From Phenylobacterium sp. SCN 70-31 (GTDB lineage Bacteria > Pseudomonadota > Alphaproteobacteria > Caulobacterales > Caulobacteraceae): a stretch of DNA of 64,000 bases. Made by a program: the position numbers and the translations under genes. A model generated the notes under the pieces. The model was not told where the DNA came from and did not search any database. It saw nothing but the letters and a program-made list of their open reading frames with translations. The DNA is taken from assembly GCF_001724605.1 (NCBI RefSeq), contig NZ_MEEX01000001.1, forward strand, positions 62,001 through 126,000. The letters are read 5' to 3'. Positions 53,650 to 62,919 of the stretch are shown one piece after another (the first letter of the stretch is position 1; each line of letters begins with the position of its first letter).

Positions 53650-55146
53650 ATGGATCGGATCACGCGGCGGGCGTTCGGCGGCCTTTCGGCGGGCGCGCTG
53701 TCGTTCGGGACGCTGGCGGCGCAGGCCCACGCCAAGGCGCCGGCGGCGCGGAGCGCATGGCCCGACGCGGTCGAGACCGCCCAGGCCATCCGGTCGGGCA
53801 AGACCACCAGCGCCGAGGCGGTCAAGGCCGCCATCGACGCCACGGTCCGCCTGCAGCCGCAGTTGGGGTTCCTGGTCGCGTCCGACTTCGACCGGGCGAT
53901 CGCCAAGGCCCAAGCGCGCCCGGCGTCGGGACCTTTCGCGGGCGTGCCCTTCCTCATCAAGGATCTGGACGACTATGCGGGCCTGCCGACGAGATCCGGG
54001 TCGCGCATCCAGCTCGGCCAGCCGTCGGCGACCGCCAGCACGCCCTTCGGCGACGCCTGCGATCGCGCGGGCTTCGTGGTCATCGGCAAGTCGTCGACGC
54101 CGGAGTTCGGCTTCCTGCCGACGACCGAGCCGGTCGCCTTCGGCCCCACGCGCAACCCCTGGGATCCCGCCCGCTCCAGCGGCGGATCCTCGGGCGGAGC
54201 GGCCGTGGCGGTGGCCGCCGGCGTCGTGCCCATCGCCCACGCCAGCGACGGGGGCGGCTCGATCCGCATCCCGGCCTCGTGCTGCGGCCTGTTCGGGCTG
54301 AAGCCCTCGCGCGGCCGCATGGTCGGAACCCGCGAAGAGCAGCAGGTCTCGGACATCAGCGTCGAGCACGTGGTCAGCCGCAGCGTCCGCGACTCGGCCA
54401 CCGCCTTCGCCGCCACCGAGGATGCCGGACCGGGCGCGCGGTTCGCCCCGGTGGGATTGGTCACCCGGCCGCTGCGCCGGCGGCTGCGCGTGGGCCTGAT
54501 CCTCGACGGCGGCGCGGGCGACGCGCCCGACCCCGAAGTGCGGACCGCCACCGAGCGCGCCGCGAAGCTGATGGAAGGCCTGGGCCACCGGGTCACGCCG
54601 ACGAAGTGGCCGATCGCCACCACGTTCATCCAGGACTTCCTGCTGCTCTGGGCCTCGGGCGCCAAGCAGATCGCCGACGCCTACGCCCAGGCCGCGGGAC
54701 GTCCCGCCGACACCTCGGTGCTGGAGCCTTTCAGCCTGGGCATGGCCGAGATGGCGGCGAAGGCGGCGCCGGACGCCCTGCCCGCGGCGGTGGGACGGTT
54801 GACCGAAGCGGTGCGGGCCTATGACGCCTGGTTCGCCGACGGCGGCCTCGATGTGGTCCTGTCGCCCGTGCTGGCCGCGCCCCCGCCCCTGCTGGGCTAC
54901 GTCGGCCCGAACGTGGCCTTCGACACCCTGATCGAGCGCCTGATCCGCTACGTGGGCTACACCACCCTGCACAATGTGGCGGGCGCGCCGTCGATGAGCG
55001 TGCCGCTGCACTGGACCGAGTCCGGCCTGCCGATCGGCACGCAGATCGCGGCGCGGGCCGGCCAGGAGGGCCTGCTCCTCCAGCTTGCCTATCAGCTCGA
55101 GGGCGCGCAGCCCTGGGCGCACCGCAAGCCGCCGGTCAGCGCCTGA
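53650..55146 (+). CDS. Amidase signature family enzyme, probable Tat export
   Basis: 498 aa. It starts with a Tat-like leader (TRRAFGGLSAGALSFGTLAAQAHA), so it is probably periplasmic. The catalytic Ser-cisSer-Lys set is Lys104 (FLIKDLDDY), a Ser near 180 (SGGSSGG) and Ser204 (DGGGSIRIPAS). It hydrolyses an amide; the substrate cannot be told. GAGGGGAAG precedes the ATG. Bacterial Tat-exported amidases include enantioselective and 6-aminohexanoate types. Confidence 0.9.
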   Translation: MDRITRRAFGGLSAGALSFGTLAAQAHAKAPAARSAWPDAVETAQAIRSGKTTSAEAVKAAIDATVRLQPQLGFLVASDFDRAIAKAQARPASGPFAGVPFLIKDLDDYAGLPTRSGSRIQLGQPSATASTPFGDACDRAGFVVIGKSSTPEFGFLPTTEPVAFGPTRNPWDPARSSGGSSGGAAVAVAAGVVPIAHASDGGGSIRIPASCCGLFGLKPSRGRMVGTREEQQVSDISVEHVVSRSVRDSATAFAATEDAGPGARFAPVGLVTRPLRRRLRVGLILDGGAGDAPDPEVRTATERAAKLMEGLGHRVTPTKWPIATTFIQDFLLLWASGAKQIADAYAQAAGRPADTSVLEPFSLGMAEMAAKAAPDALPAAVGRLTEAVRAYDAWFADGGLDVVLSPVLAAPPPLLGYVGPNVAFDTLIERLIRYVGYTTLHNVAGAPSMSVPLHWTESGLPIGTQIAARAGQEGLLLQLAYQLEGAQPWAHRKPPVSA

Positions 55147-55222
55147 CCCGGCGGCCCGGGATGCCGTCCGCCTTCCGCGCCGGGCCATGACGGCGGCGAA
55201 GGTTCGCGCTAGTTAGCACGCC

Positions 55223-55741
<519 letters not shown>

Positions 55742-55842
55742 AAGGACGGCCCGGACCGACGCGACGTGAGACCGGATTTCGGGCTTCACCCAGCGCGGCG
55801 GCGCAGAGATAGTCACCGCAACGACGCGGAAGGGACGACGGG

Positions 55843-56754
55843 ATGGAACTCGAACTGGTTTGCGAAGGGCTGGCGTTTCCGGAGGGTCCGGTCGCGATGG
55901 CGGACGGGTCGGTGATCCTGACCGAGATCAAGGCGCAGCGGATCTCGCGCGTCACGCCGGACGGCCGACGCGAGACCGTGGTCGAGACCGGCGGCGGGCC
56001 GAACGGCGCGGCGATCGGCCCCGACGGCGCGCTCTGGATCACCAACAACGGGGGATCGTTCGTCTGGCTGGACAACGGCGGCCTGACCATCCCCGGCCCC
56101 ACGCCGCCGGCGCACACCGGCGGCATGATCCAGCGCTACGACTTCGAGACCGGCAAGCTGGAGACGGTCTACGACTCCTGCGACGGCAAGCGCCTGGTCG
56201 GCCCCAACGACCTCGTCTTCGACAAGAGCGGCGGCTTCTGGTTCACCGACCACGGCTGCTCGACGCCTGACGGCCGCAAGAACGGCGGCGTCTTCTACGC
56301 GCGCACCGATGGTGGCCACATCCGCCAGCACCGGGGGCACATGATCTCGCCCAACGGCGTCGGCCTCTCGCCCGACGAGACGGTGGTCTATGTGGCCGAC
56401 ACCCAGCTCGGCCGCCTGTGGGCGTTCGACGTGACCGCGCCGGGCGAACTCGCGCCCAACCCCGGCTTCGCGCCTGGCCGGGTGATCTGCAACCTGCCCG
56501 GCTACCAGCTCCTGGACAGCCTGGCCGTGGAGGCCTCGGGCAAGGTGTGCGTGGCCACCATTATCAACGGCGGGGTCACGGCCTTCGACCCGGACGGCTC
56601 GGTCGAGCACTATCCCGTGCCCGACCTGATCACGACCAACATCTGCTTCGGCGGCGACGACATGCGCACGGCCTGGATCACCGCGTCGGCCACCGGCAAG
56701 CTCTACCGGGCCCGCTGGCCGCGGCCGGGACTGAAGCTGAACTTCAACGCATAG
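55843..56754 (+). CDS. SMP-30/gluconolactonase-family protein
   Basis: 303 aa six-bladed propeller. Metal-ligand candidates are Glu in LAFPEGPV, Asn in SPNGVGLSPDE, Asn in GPNDLVFDKSGGFWFTDHG and Asp in DSLAVEAS. It probably hydrolyses a sugar or other lactone. It stands alone, convergent with the Old Yellow Enzyme gene. Confidence 0.9.
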   Translation: MELELVCEGLAFPEGPVAMADGSVILTEIKAQRISRVTPDGRRETVVETGGGPNGAAIGPDGALWITNNGGSFVWLDNGGLTIPGPTPPAHTGGMIQRYDFETGKLETVYDSCDGKRLVGPNDLVFDKSGGFWFTDHGCSTPDGRKNGGVFYARTDGGHIRQHRGHMISPNGVGLSPDETVVYVADTQLGRLWAFDVTAPGELAPNPGFAPGRVICNLPGYQLLDSLAVEASGKVCVATIINGGVTAFDPDGSVEHYPVPDLITTNICFGGDDMRTAWITASATGKLYRARWPRPGLKLNFNA

Positions 56755-56777
56755 CCGCCGGCCCTGCGCCGGGAGGA

Positions 56778-57878
56778 CTAATACAGCGTCGCGAGGGCCG
56801 TGCGGTCGTAGGCCTGGAGTTCCGACTGACGGCCGTCGCGGATCTTCAGCACCCACTCGGGATCCTGGAGCAGCGCGCGGCCCACAGCGACCAGGTCGAA
56901 GTCGCCGCGTTCCAGCATGGCCTCCAGGCGCTCCAGAGACGCCGGCTCGGACTTTTCACCGCCCCAGGAGGCGATGAACTCGCCCGAGAGGCCCACCGAG
57001 CCGACGGTGATGGTGGGCACGCCGGTCACCTTCTTCGCCCAGCCGGCGAAGTTGAGGTCGCTGCCGTCGAACTCGGGCTCCCAGAAGCGGCGCTGGGAGC
57101 AATGGATGACATCGGCGCCGGCGTCGACCAGAGCGCCCAGCCATGCCTCCAGCGCCTGGGGCGTGTCGGCCAGCTTCACGGCGTAGTCCTGCTGTTTCCA
57201 CTGGCTGACGCGGATGATGACCGGGTAGTCTGGGCCCACCGCCTTGCGCACCGCGCGCAGGATGTCGGCGGCGAAGCGGGCACGACCCGACAGCTCCTTC
57301 GAACCGTAGGCGTCCTCCCGGACGTTCGTGCCGTCCCAGAAGAACTGATCGATCAGATAGCCGTGCGCGCCGTGCAGTTCGATGGCGTCGAAGCCCAGGG
57401 CCTTGGCGGCCGCGGCGGCGTCGGCGAAGGCGCGGATGGCGTCGGCCACCTCGGCGTCGGTCATGGGCTGGCCGAACACCTTGTCGGGACGCGAGAGGCC
57501 CGAGGGACTGTCGTAGGGGCCGGGCGGGGTCCAGGTCTCGCTGCGGGTCTTGACGGCGCCCACGTGCCAGAGCTGCGGGGCGATCTTGCCGCCGGCGGCA
57601 TGGACCTCGTCCACAACACGCTTCCAGGCCGAAAGCTCGGCGTCGCCGTGGAAGCGCGGAATGTTCGGATCGTTGAGCGAGGCGGGGCGGTCGACGCCCG
57701 TACCCTCGGTGATGATCAGGCCGACGCCATTCTCGGCGCGGCGGCGGTAGTAGGCGGCGACATCGGCGGTGGCGACCCCATCGGGCGAGAACGACCGGGT
57801 CATGGGGGCCATGGCGATCCGGTTGGGCAGGTTCAGGCCCTTGATGGCGAAGGGGGTAAAGAGGACGTCGGCGGACAT
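56778..57878 (-). CDS. Old Yellow Enzyme-family NADH:flavin oxidoreductase
   Basis: 366 aa TIM-barrel flavoprotein. It has NRIAMAPMTRSFSPDG, the substrate-binding HGAHGYLIDQFF (His-x-x-His) and VAVGRALLQDPEW. It reduces activated alkenes such as enones or maleimides, or nitro-compounds. The ATG follows GGGGAG. No partner gene is adjacent. Confidence 0.93.
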   Translation of the reverse strand: MSADVLFTPFAIKGLNLPNRIAMAPMTRSFSPDGVATADVAAYYRRRAENGVGLIITEGTGVDRPASLNDPNIPRFHGDAELSAWKRVVDEVHAAGGKIAPQLWHVGAVKTRSETWTPPGPYDSPSGLSRPDKVFGQPMTDAEVADAIRAFADAAAAAKALGFDAIELHGAHGYLIDQFFWDGTNVREDAYGSKELSGRARFAADILRAVRKAVGPDYPVIIRVSQWKQQDYAVKLADTPQALEAWLGALVDAGADVIHCSQRRFWEPEFDGSDLNFAGWAKKVTGVPTITVGSVGLSGEFIASWGGEKSEPASLERLEAMLERGDFDLVAVGRALLQDPEWVLKIRDGRQSELQAYDRTALATLY

Positions 57879-58260
57879 TTGCGCTCCCCGCATGAGGTTC
57901 AAACGGGTGTTTATCCGACCCTCACCGCCGGGCCACCCACAGATTTCCTGGCGCCGCTCCGAGAGCGTTGCTGGGCGCTGGACATCGCAGGCGCGGTCAA
58001 GGGCCGGAGATGGGGAGAGGAGCGGGTTTGGGGCGCGCGCAGCGGAGGTGACGCCTGCGGGATCGCGGAGTCCATCTTGGGATTCCCGAAATGCCCGATG
58101 GAGACGAAGGGCATGTTGAAGCCCCACCCGTTGGGGGAGCCGAGCGCTTTCGTGCTTTTCGCCTTTGGAAGGAGGGGCGCTCAGCGGCTTCGCCAGCGGA
58201 TCGGTGAGGCGCCTCGAACTCGTTCGAGATCCTTCAAGCTGCGCGTCCGCCGCAGACCCG
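57879..58260. other. Intergenic region without a supported gene
   Basis: 382 bp upstream of the Old Yellow Enzyme gene. Open frames are arginine-rich and featureless. A 6-bp-stem hairpin CTCGAACTCGTTCGAG lies at 58213-58228, with no T-tract. Confidence 0.5.
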
Positions 58261-58479
58261 TCAGTCGCGTTTACGGCGGCGGGCCAAGAGGGCGAAGACG
58301 AAGGCGCCGGTCATGGCCGACACCGTCAGCAGCCAGTGATCACCCTGGTCGAGCCGGTAGAAACGCGAGGCGACGAGGTCGGCCAGCAGGATCACGCCGC
58401 TGGCGCTGACACCAGCCATGAGCGCGCCGCCCCCGCGGCGCAGCCGGCCCTCGGGGGGTGGCGCGCCAGATTCCTTCAT
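58261..58479 (-). CDS. Small two-helix membrane protein
   Basis: 72 aa with two hydrophobic segments (LMAGVSASGVILLADLVA and WLLTVSAMTGAFVFALLA) and a basic end RRRKRD. Its start overlaps the stop of the preceding coiled-coil gene (ATGA). Function unknown. Confidence 0.7.
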   Translation of the reverse strand: MKESGAPPPEGRLRRGGGALMAGVSASGVILLADLVASRFYRLDQGDHWLLTVSAMTGAFVFALLARRRKRD

Positions 58480-58772
58480 CCCGCGCCTTGATCGACCGAA
58501 TGCTCGGATGAGGACTCGTCCAAGGACTCGGCGGCGGGGCTGTCTGGCTCGGCCTGCGAGGCGTCGCGTTCCGCCTGGCGCGCGGCGTCCATCTGCGCCC
58601 GGCGCTCCCGGGTGGCCTCGCGGGTTTCTTCCTCGGTCGCGAGCTTGGTCCAGGCCTCGGCCGCGCTTTCATGCTTCGCCCGAAGCTGAGCCAGCGACGT
58701 GGCTTCCGCGGCTCTGGCAGCTTCCGCGGCATGGGTCCGGTACTCGGCCGACCGCTTCGAGACTTCTGACAT
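58476..58772 (-). CDS. Small charged coiled-coil protein
   Basis: 98 aa from ATG 58772 (GGAGGTGG upstream). It is almost entirely helical, Ala/Glu/Arg-rich (AEAARAAEATSLAQLRAKHESAAEAW), with an acidic C-terminus. It is coupled to the membrane protein gene downstream. It is not recognised; small stress proteins of this composition are common in alphaproteobacteria. Confidence 0.7.
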   Translation of the reverse strand: MSEVSKRSAEYRTHAAEAARAAEATSLAQLRAKHESAAEAWTKLATEEETREATRERRAQMDAARQAERDASQAEPDSPAAESLDESSSEHSVDQGAG

Positions 58773-58789
58773 CGCCACCTCCGAGGACA

Positions 58790-58831
58790 TGTGAAAACGA
58801 AGCGTTCGCCAACGACACCGCCGACGAACGC
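58790..58831 (-). terminator. Rho-independent terminator of the cold-shock gene
   Basis: On the minus strand, GCGTTCG and CGAACGC form a 7-bp stem around a 16-nt loop, followed by TTCGTTTTC. It lies 12 bp past the cold-shock stop codon. Confidence 0.7.
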
Positions 58832-58843
58832 CTGTTGCGGCCG

Positions 58844-59053
58844 TCAGGCGGCCTGCAGATTCTCGGCCGCGAGCTTGCCGCTGCGGCTGTCACGCTGAGG
58901 TTCAAAGGCGAGTTTCTGTCCCTCGTGCAGCGACACCATCCCGGCCCGTTCGACGGCGGAGATATGGACGAAGACATCGTTCGAGCCGTCTTCCGGTTGG
59001 ATGAAGCCAAAGCCCTTTTGGCCATTGAACCACTTTACAGTGCCAGTTTGCAT
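58844..59053 (-). CDS. cspA: Cold-shock protein, CspA family
   Basis: 69 aa single cold-shock domain. It has [21 protein letters not shown] (RNP1) and [13 protein letters not shown] (RNP2). It binds single-stranded RNA/DNA. AAAGGGAC lies upstream. The 200 bp upstream are unusually AT-rich and may hold a long regulated leader. Which paralogue this is cannot be decided. Confidence 0.93.
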   Translation of the reverse strand: MQTGTVKWFNGQKGFGFIQPEDGSNDVFVHISAVERAGMVSLHEGQKLAFEPQRDSRSGKLAAENLQAA

Positions 59054-59282
59054 AATCGTCCCTTTCCGGACATGAGTTCTCGCACCCGAAATCGGGCGGG
59101 AAGATCAAATTTTCGGTGAGGGTCGATCTGTGATGCGGCACGTCAATTCGAAATTGAGACGCGACGCCAAGTGAGCCAAAGCGATATTTGATTTCTGGAA
59201 TATGGGCTCACGAAACGAATTTCGCAAGTCTTGTCTAGAATAATACTTTTCCAATAGGGACACCCCCCTGCTATTGAGGGCC

Positions 59283-59489
59283 ATGAGGTCAGAAGCAAGC
59301 CGCGTCGTCATCCATGTTCTCCGGCACGAAGGTGGCTGGGCCGCAGAGTTCGAAGGAGAGCTCTTCGCTTACTCCCTCGACAAGGAAATCTCCCGCGCCG
59401 GCGCTCTGCGGAGGGCCCGGACGCTGTTCGACGCCGGCCGCGCCTGTCAGGTGACGGTGCAGGGTGAAACCGCCTTCCTTCGAGGCTGA
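59283..59489 (+). CDS. Small uncharacterised protein, 68 aa
   Basis: 68 aa from ATG 59283 (GAGG upstream). Alternating strands and one helix: VVIHVLRHEGGWAAEF, then ISRAGALRRARTLFDAGRACQVTVQG. The layout resembles DUF2188-type small alpha/beta proteins, a tentative match. It is divergent from cspA across an AT-rich region. Confidence 0.65.
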   Translation: MRSEASRVVIHVLRHEGGWAAEFEGELFAYSLDKEISRAGALRRARTLFDAGRACQVTVQGETAFLRG

Positions 59490-59575
59490 AGAACCGGGAC
59501 CTCAGAATGGCCGGTGCGACAGCCGGCCGTCGCATGCCGTGATGATGCAGGCGCGGTACGCGGGCCCGCCGACGC

Positions 59576-60565
59576 TCAGCGGCGGGCCTTGGCCAGCTCG
59601 TTGACCGCGACCTGATTCTGAAGAGCCAGGGCCTGGAGCGCCAGGCGCGCGTAGGCCTCGGGGTCCACCTCGAAGCGTCCCGTCGCCGAAGCGTGCGAGA
59701 CATAGCCCAGGCGGCCGCTCCAGGTGTCGACCGCGCGCGCGCCGGCTGCGGTCGAGACGGCGGGGCCGCGCCCCGAGCTGACCGAGCCGAATGCGCCCGG
59801 CGCCTCCAGCGAGCCGTCGACCTTGTATTCCAGGAAGCCGCCGTGCTGGCCGACACGCACGCGCCAGGGTTCCATCGAGAACCCGCCGATCACCGGGCCG
59901 CCGTGGATGCCGGGTTGGAACGAGGCCTGGGCGCCGCGGGAGACGATGGCCATCGGTCCGCCGCCGGACGCCTTCACATGGGCGTAGTTCACCGTGAAGC
60001 GCGGCGCCAGCATGGTCGCGTCCAGAACCCTCGTCATGGTGCGGACCGGCCCCAGATTGACCGGCATCGCGCTCTCGGGCCACGAGCCGAGACCTGTCGG
60101 ATGGACCAGGGCGTAAGCCTGGCGGGCGCCCAGGTTCCCCATCTTCTGGATCTCGATGTCGCCGGCGCCGGCCTTGAGCTGGTCGGCGCCCGCCGCCGCC
60201 CGCCATTCCTCGGGCGTCACCACGGTGAAGCCGGCGGCCGCGAGCCGTTCCAGGAAATCGGCGTAGGCCCGGTCGGTGATCGCCTGGATGAGCGCCGGTT
60301 CGGCGCCGCTGAGCACCGTGTCGGCGCTGGCGGTCGTGTCCGTCGTCCGGGCCTGGGCTCCGGCGCTGACCATGAACGAGACCCGGTACGACGGCACGAA
60401 CACGCGGGTCCGCACCTTGTCACCGGCCAGGATGTTGCGCGTGAACTTCGCCGGCGGCTGGGACGGCAGCACGATGGGCGCTGCAAGCGAGGCGGGTAGC
60501 GGCTGGGCTGCCGCAGCGCCCGCCATGCACGCCCACATTCCGGCGACGCCCAATACCCACTTCAT
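59576..60565 (-). CDS. Secreted protein of unknown function
   Basis: 329 aa from ATG 60565, with a signal peptide ending AAAAQ. The mature part is mixed alpha/beta with repeated aromatic and Gly-rich strands (VRTRVFVPSYRVSFMVSAGAQ; LGARQAYALVHPTGLGSW). No catalytic motif or lipobox is seen. I do not recognise the family. Confidence 0.75.
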   Translation of the reverse strand: MKWVLGVAGMWACMAGAAAAQPLPASLAAPIVLPSQPPAKFTRNILAGDKVRTRVFVPSYRVSFMVSAGAQARTTDTTASADTVLSGAEPALIQAITDRAYADFLERLAAAGFTVVTPEEWRAAAGADQLKAGAGDIEIQKMGNLGARQAYALVHPTGLGSWPESAMPVNLGPVRTMTRVLDATMLAPRFTVNYAHVKASGGGPMAIVSRGAQASFQPGIHGGPVIGGFSMEPWRVRVGQHGGFLEYKVDGSLEAPGAFGSVSSGRGPAVSTAAGARAVDTWSGRLGYVSHASATGRFEVDPEAYARLALQALALQNQVAVNELAKARR

Positions 60566-60868
60566 GACCGGCTCCTGCAAACACCCAGGACGACAGGGTG
60601 CGGCCGGGAACCGGGCCGGCGCATCCCCGCATTGGATACCTGACCCGCGCGGACGAGGCCGTGGACATCCCCGCCGGACACACGAGGGGCGGGATATCCG
60701 AAGGGGGGATGCGCTCCGGCGTCCGCGACATCGATCCTGACGGACGCCACGAAGGAGACGGCGTCCTGCAACCCCCGCCCGCGATCCACGACCGGCCGTC
60801 CGCCCCTGCCGCGATCGGCGACCGGCCGCCCAGTCGTCCGTCGTGACGGACCCTGGAGCGCAGCGGAA
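60566..60868. other. Intergenic region without a supported gene
   Basis: 303 bp between divergent genes. It contains scattered CGACCGGCCG-type short repeats near 60790-60835. No convincing gene or promoter is seen. Confidence 0.45.
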
Positions 60869-62773
60869 GTGGCCGCGGGGCCTGTGACGAGGTTAAGCTC
60901 GTCCACCGGCAAGTCGCGGAAGGTCGTTCTGGTGCAGCGTCCCGATGGTCAGGCCTCCAGCGGCGGGCTGGAGCCCGAGCATTTCTTCGAGCTTTGGAAC
61001 CGCCTCGGCGACGACACCGGCGCCAGCGAGACTGACGCGAGCAGCACCGGAACCGCGCTCGAGGTCCTGCGCCGGATGGACGAGACGCCTCTCGCCTGCC
61101 GGACCTTGGCGCCGGGCTGGGGCCTCGCCGCGGCGGCCTTCCAGGGCGAACGGCCGATCTGGACCGGCCAGGCGTGGCGCGACCTTTTCGGCGAGGACGG
61201 CCCGGACCTGCCGCTGCGCCCGCCACGGACCGCGATCGCCTATGCGTCGCTGTCGGACCGGCAGGGCCAGCCCGTCCTGTGCGCCTTCGCCCGTCGCACC
61301 GTCGCGGCGGCCTGGCCGGTCGCGCAGGCCTGGCGCGACGCGGGCGACGGCCGGAGGGACGGTGCGACGGGCGACGGGAGGCCCGGGGTGGTGCTGGCGA
61401 TGGCCTTCGCCCCGACCCGGATGGCCGGATTCGCGGACGTCGCCGCCCGGGCCCACGGCCTGAGCGCCGCCGAGCACGATCTGCTGACCCAACTCGTCGC
61501 GTCGCACGACCTGGACACCGCCGCCGCGCGCCTGGGCCTGTCCGAGCCGGCCGCGCGCAAACGGGTGCGCGCCCTCCTGCGGCGGACGGGCGCGCCCCGC
61601 CGCGGCGCCCTGCTGGCGCGACTGACACGACTGGTGGCGGACGAGAGCGTCTGCGACTGGGCCCGCGACGTCGGACTGCGGCGCGCCCTGGGCCTGGCGC
61701 CGGCCGAGATGCGCCTGGCCCACGTCCTGGCCGAGGGCTGCACCCTGCCGCAGGCTGCGGCCGGGCTGGGCCTGAGCCCCCACACCGTGCGCGACCAGGC
61801 CCGGGCGCTGCTGGCGCGAACAGGCCTGTCGCGCGTGGCGGACCTGCCCCGGCACCTGGCCGAAGCGCGGGCGCTCGTCGCCTTCGCCGAGGCGGACGAG
61901 ACCGGCCGTTCGGACCGGGAAGGCCTGCTGGGCGTCACCCGCATCTTCCAGCACGCGGATCGCCAGGTCGCGGCCGCCGACTTCGGCCCGCCGCGGGGCG
62001 AGCCGGTGCTGTTCGTCCACGGCGGCATGGGATCGCGGCGGGTGGCGTGGCGGCTGCGCGAGGCGTTGCAGCAGCGCGGCCTGAGACCGATCGGCCTGGA
62101 CCGCCCCGGCTTCGGCCTGACCGACGTCGTCGCCGGAGGCGGCGATCCCTTCGAGGCGGCGGCCCGCGACATGGCGCACGTGCTCGACGAGATGGGGTTG
62201 GACCGCGTGCGGGTTCTGTCGCGCGACGGCGGCGCGCCCGCCGCGCTGGCCTTCGCCGCGCTGTATCCGCACCGGGTCGGTTCGGGCCTGCTGATCTCGC
62301 CCCGGCCGCCGCGCGCCATCCCGACGGGGCCGAAGCTGGTCCGCGACTGGGTCCGGATGGGGATCGAGCGCCCCGGCGCGATCGTCGCCGTGCACGGCCT
62401 GCTGCGGCGGCGCGCCGGTGTGCGCCTCACCGAGCTGCTGATGGCGCGGCTGTTCTCGGGCCATCCGGCGGACGCGGCGCTCATCGCCGACCCTGCGTGG
62501 CGGCATGCGGCGGTGGCCGAACTGCTGACCTGCGGCGCGCGGACTGCGGACGGCCTGAGCGCCGAGCAGACCGCCTATCCGGCCTGGTCTCCGCCGACGC
62601 TGTCCGGCTCCGCGCCCTGGACCGTGGTGACGGGCGGCCTGGACCCGCTATGGTCCCGGGCCGACGGCGAAGACCCCTGGCGGCGCCTGCCTGGCCTGCG
62701 CCATGTGAGGCTGGAGACGGGCGGGCGGTTCATCCAGGACACCCATGCCCGCGAGATCGCCGCGCTGTTCTGA
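60869..62773 (+). CDS. LuxR-type regulator fused to an alpha/beta hydrolase-fold domain
   Basis: 634 aa from a GTG with GGAG 10 nt upstream. Residues 1-190 are an unassigned, possibly PAS-like sensor. Two LuxR-like helix-turn-helix units follow at about 198-245 and 275-322 (LSAAEHDLLTQLV; LAPAEMRLAHVLAEG...LSPHTVRDQARALLARTG). Residues 350-634 form an alpha/beta hydrolase: HGGMGSRR oxyanion region, nucleophile slot Asp453 in SRDGG, acid Asp592 in GGLDPLW. The His slot is Arg620 (TGGRFIQ), so catalysis is doubtful and ligand sensing is likelier. The CYP153 gene follows on the same strand. Confidence 0.85.
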   Translation: MAAGPVTRLSSSTGKSRKVVLVQRPDGQASSGGLEPEHFFELWNRLGDDTGASETDASSTGTALEVLRRMDETPLACRTLAPGWGLAAAAFQGERPIWTGQAWRDLFGEDGPDLPLRPPRTAIAYASLSDRQGQPVLCAFARRTVAAAWPVAQAWRDAGDGRRDGATGDGRPGVVLAMAFAPTRMAGFADVAARAHGLSAAEHDLLTQLVASHDLDTAAARLGLSEPAARKRVRALLRRTGAPRRGALLARLTRLVADESVCDWARDVGLRRALGLAPAEMRLAHVLAEGCTLPQAAAGLGLSPHTVRDQARALLARTGLSRVADLPRHLAEARALVAFAEADETGRSDREGLLGVTRIFQHADRQVAAADFGPPRGEPVLFVHGGMGSRRVAWRLREALQQRGLRPIGLDRPGFGLTDVVAGGGDPFEAAARDMAHVLDEMGLDRVRVLSRDGGAPAALAFAALYPHRVGSGLLISPRPPRAIPTGPKLVRDWVRMGIERPGAIVAVHGLLRRRAGVRLTELLMARLFSGHPADAALIADPAWRHAAVAELLTCGARTADGLSAEQTAYPAWSPPTLSGSAPWTVVTGGLDPLWSRADGEDPWRRLPGLRHVRLETGGRFIQDTHAREIAALF

Positions 62774-62919
62774 CGCCGGGCCGCCCCGCGTTAGTCCCAC
62801 GTGTTGCGGCGCGGAAAAGTTGACGGGGTCGTCATCTTTCGTTGACTTGCGGCGCCTCAGGGACCATCGTTCGCGCTGACGCAGAGCGGGCCGTTCAAGG
62901 CCCCTACGGAGGATCTCAT

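Noticed and set aside
59105..59311. Minus-strand frame of 68 codons upstream of cspA
   Set aside because: It lies in the AT-rich leader/promoter region, overlaps the 59283 gene start, and has no motif or clear ribosome site.
60598..60846. Plus-strand frame in the 60.6-60.8 kb gap
   Set aside because: Gly/Pro/Arg-rich low-complexity translation without ribosome site; judged non-coding.
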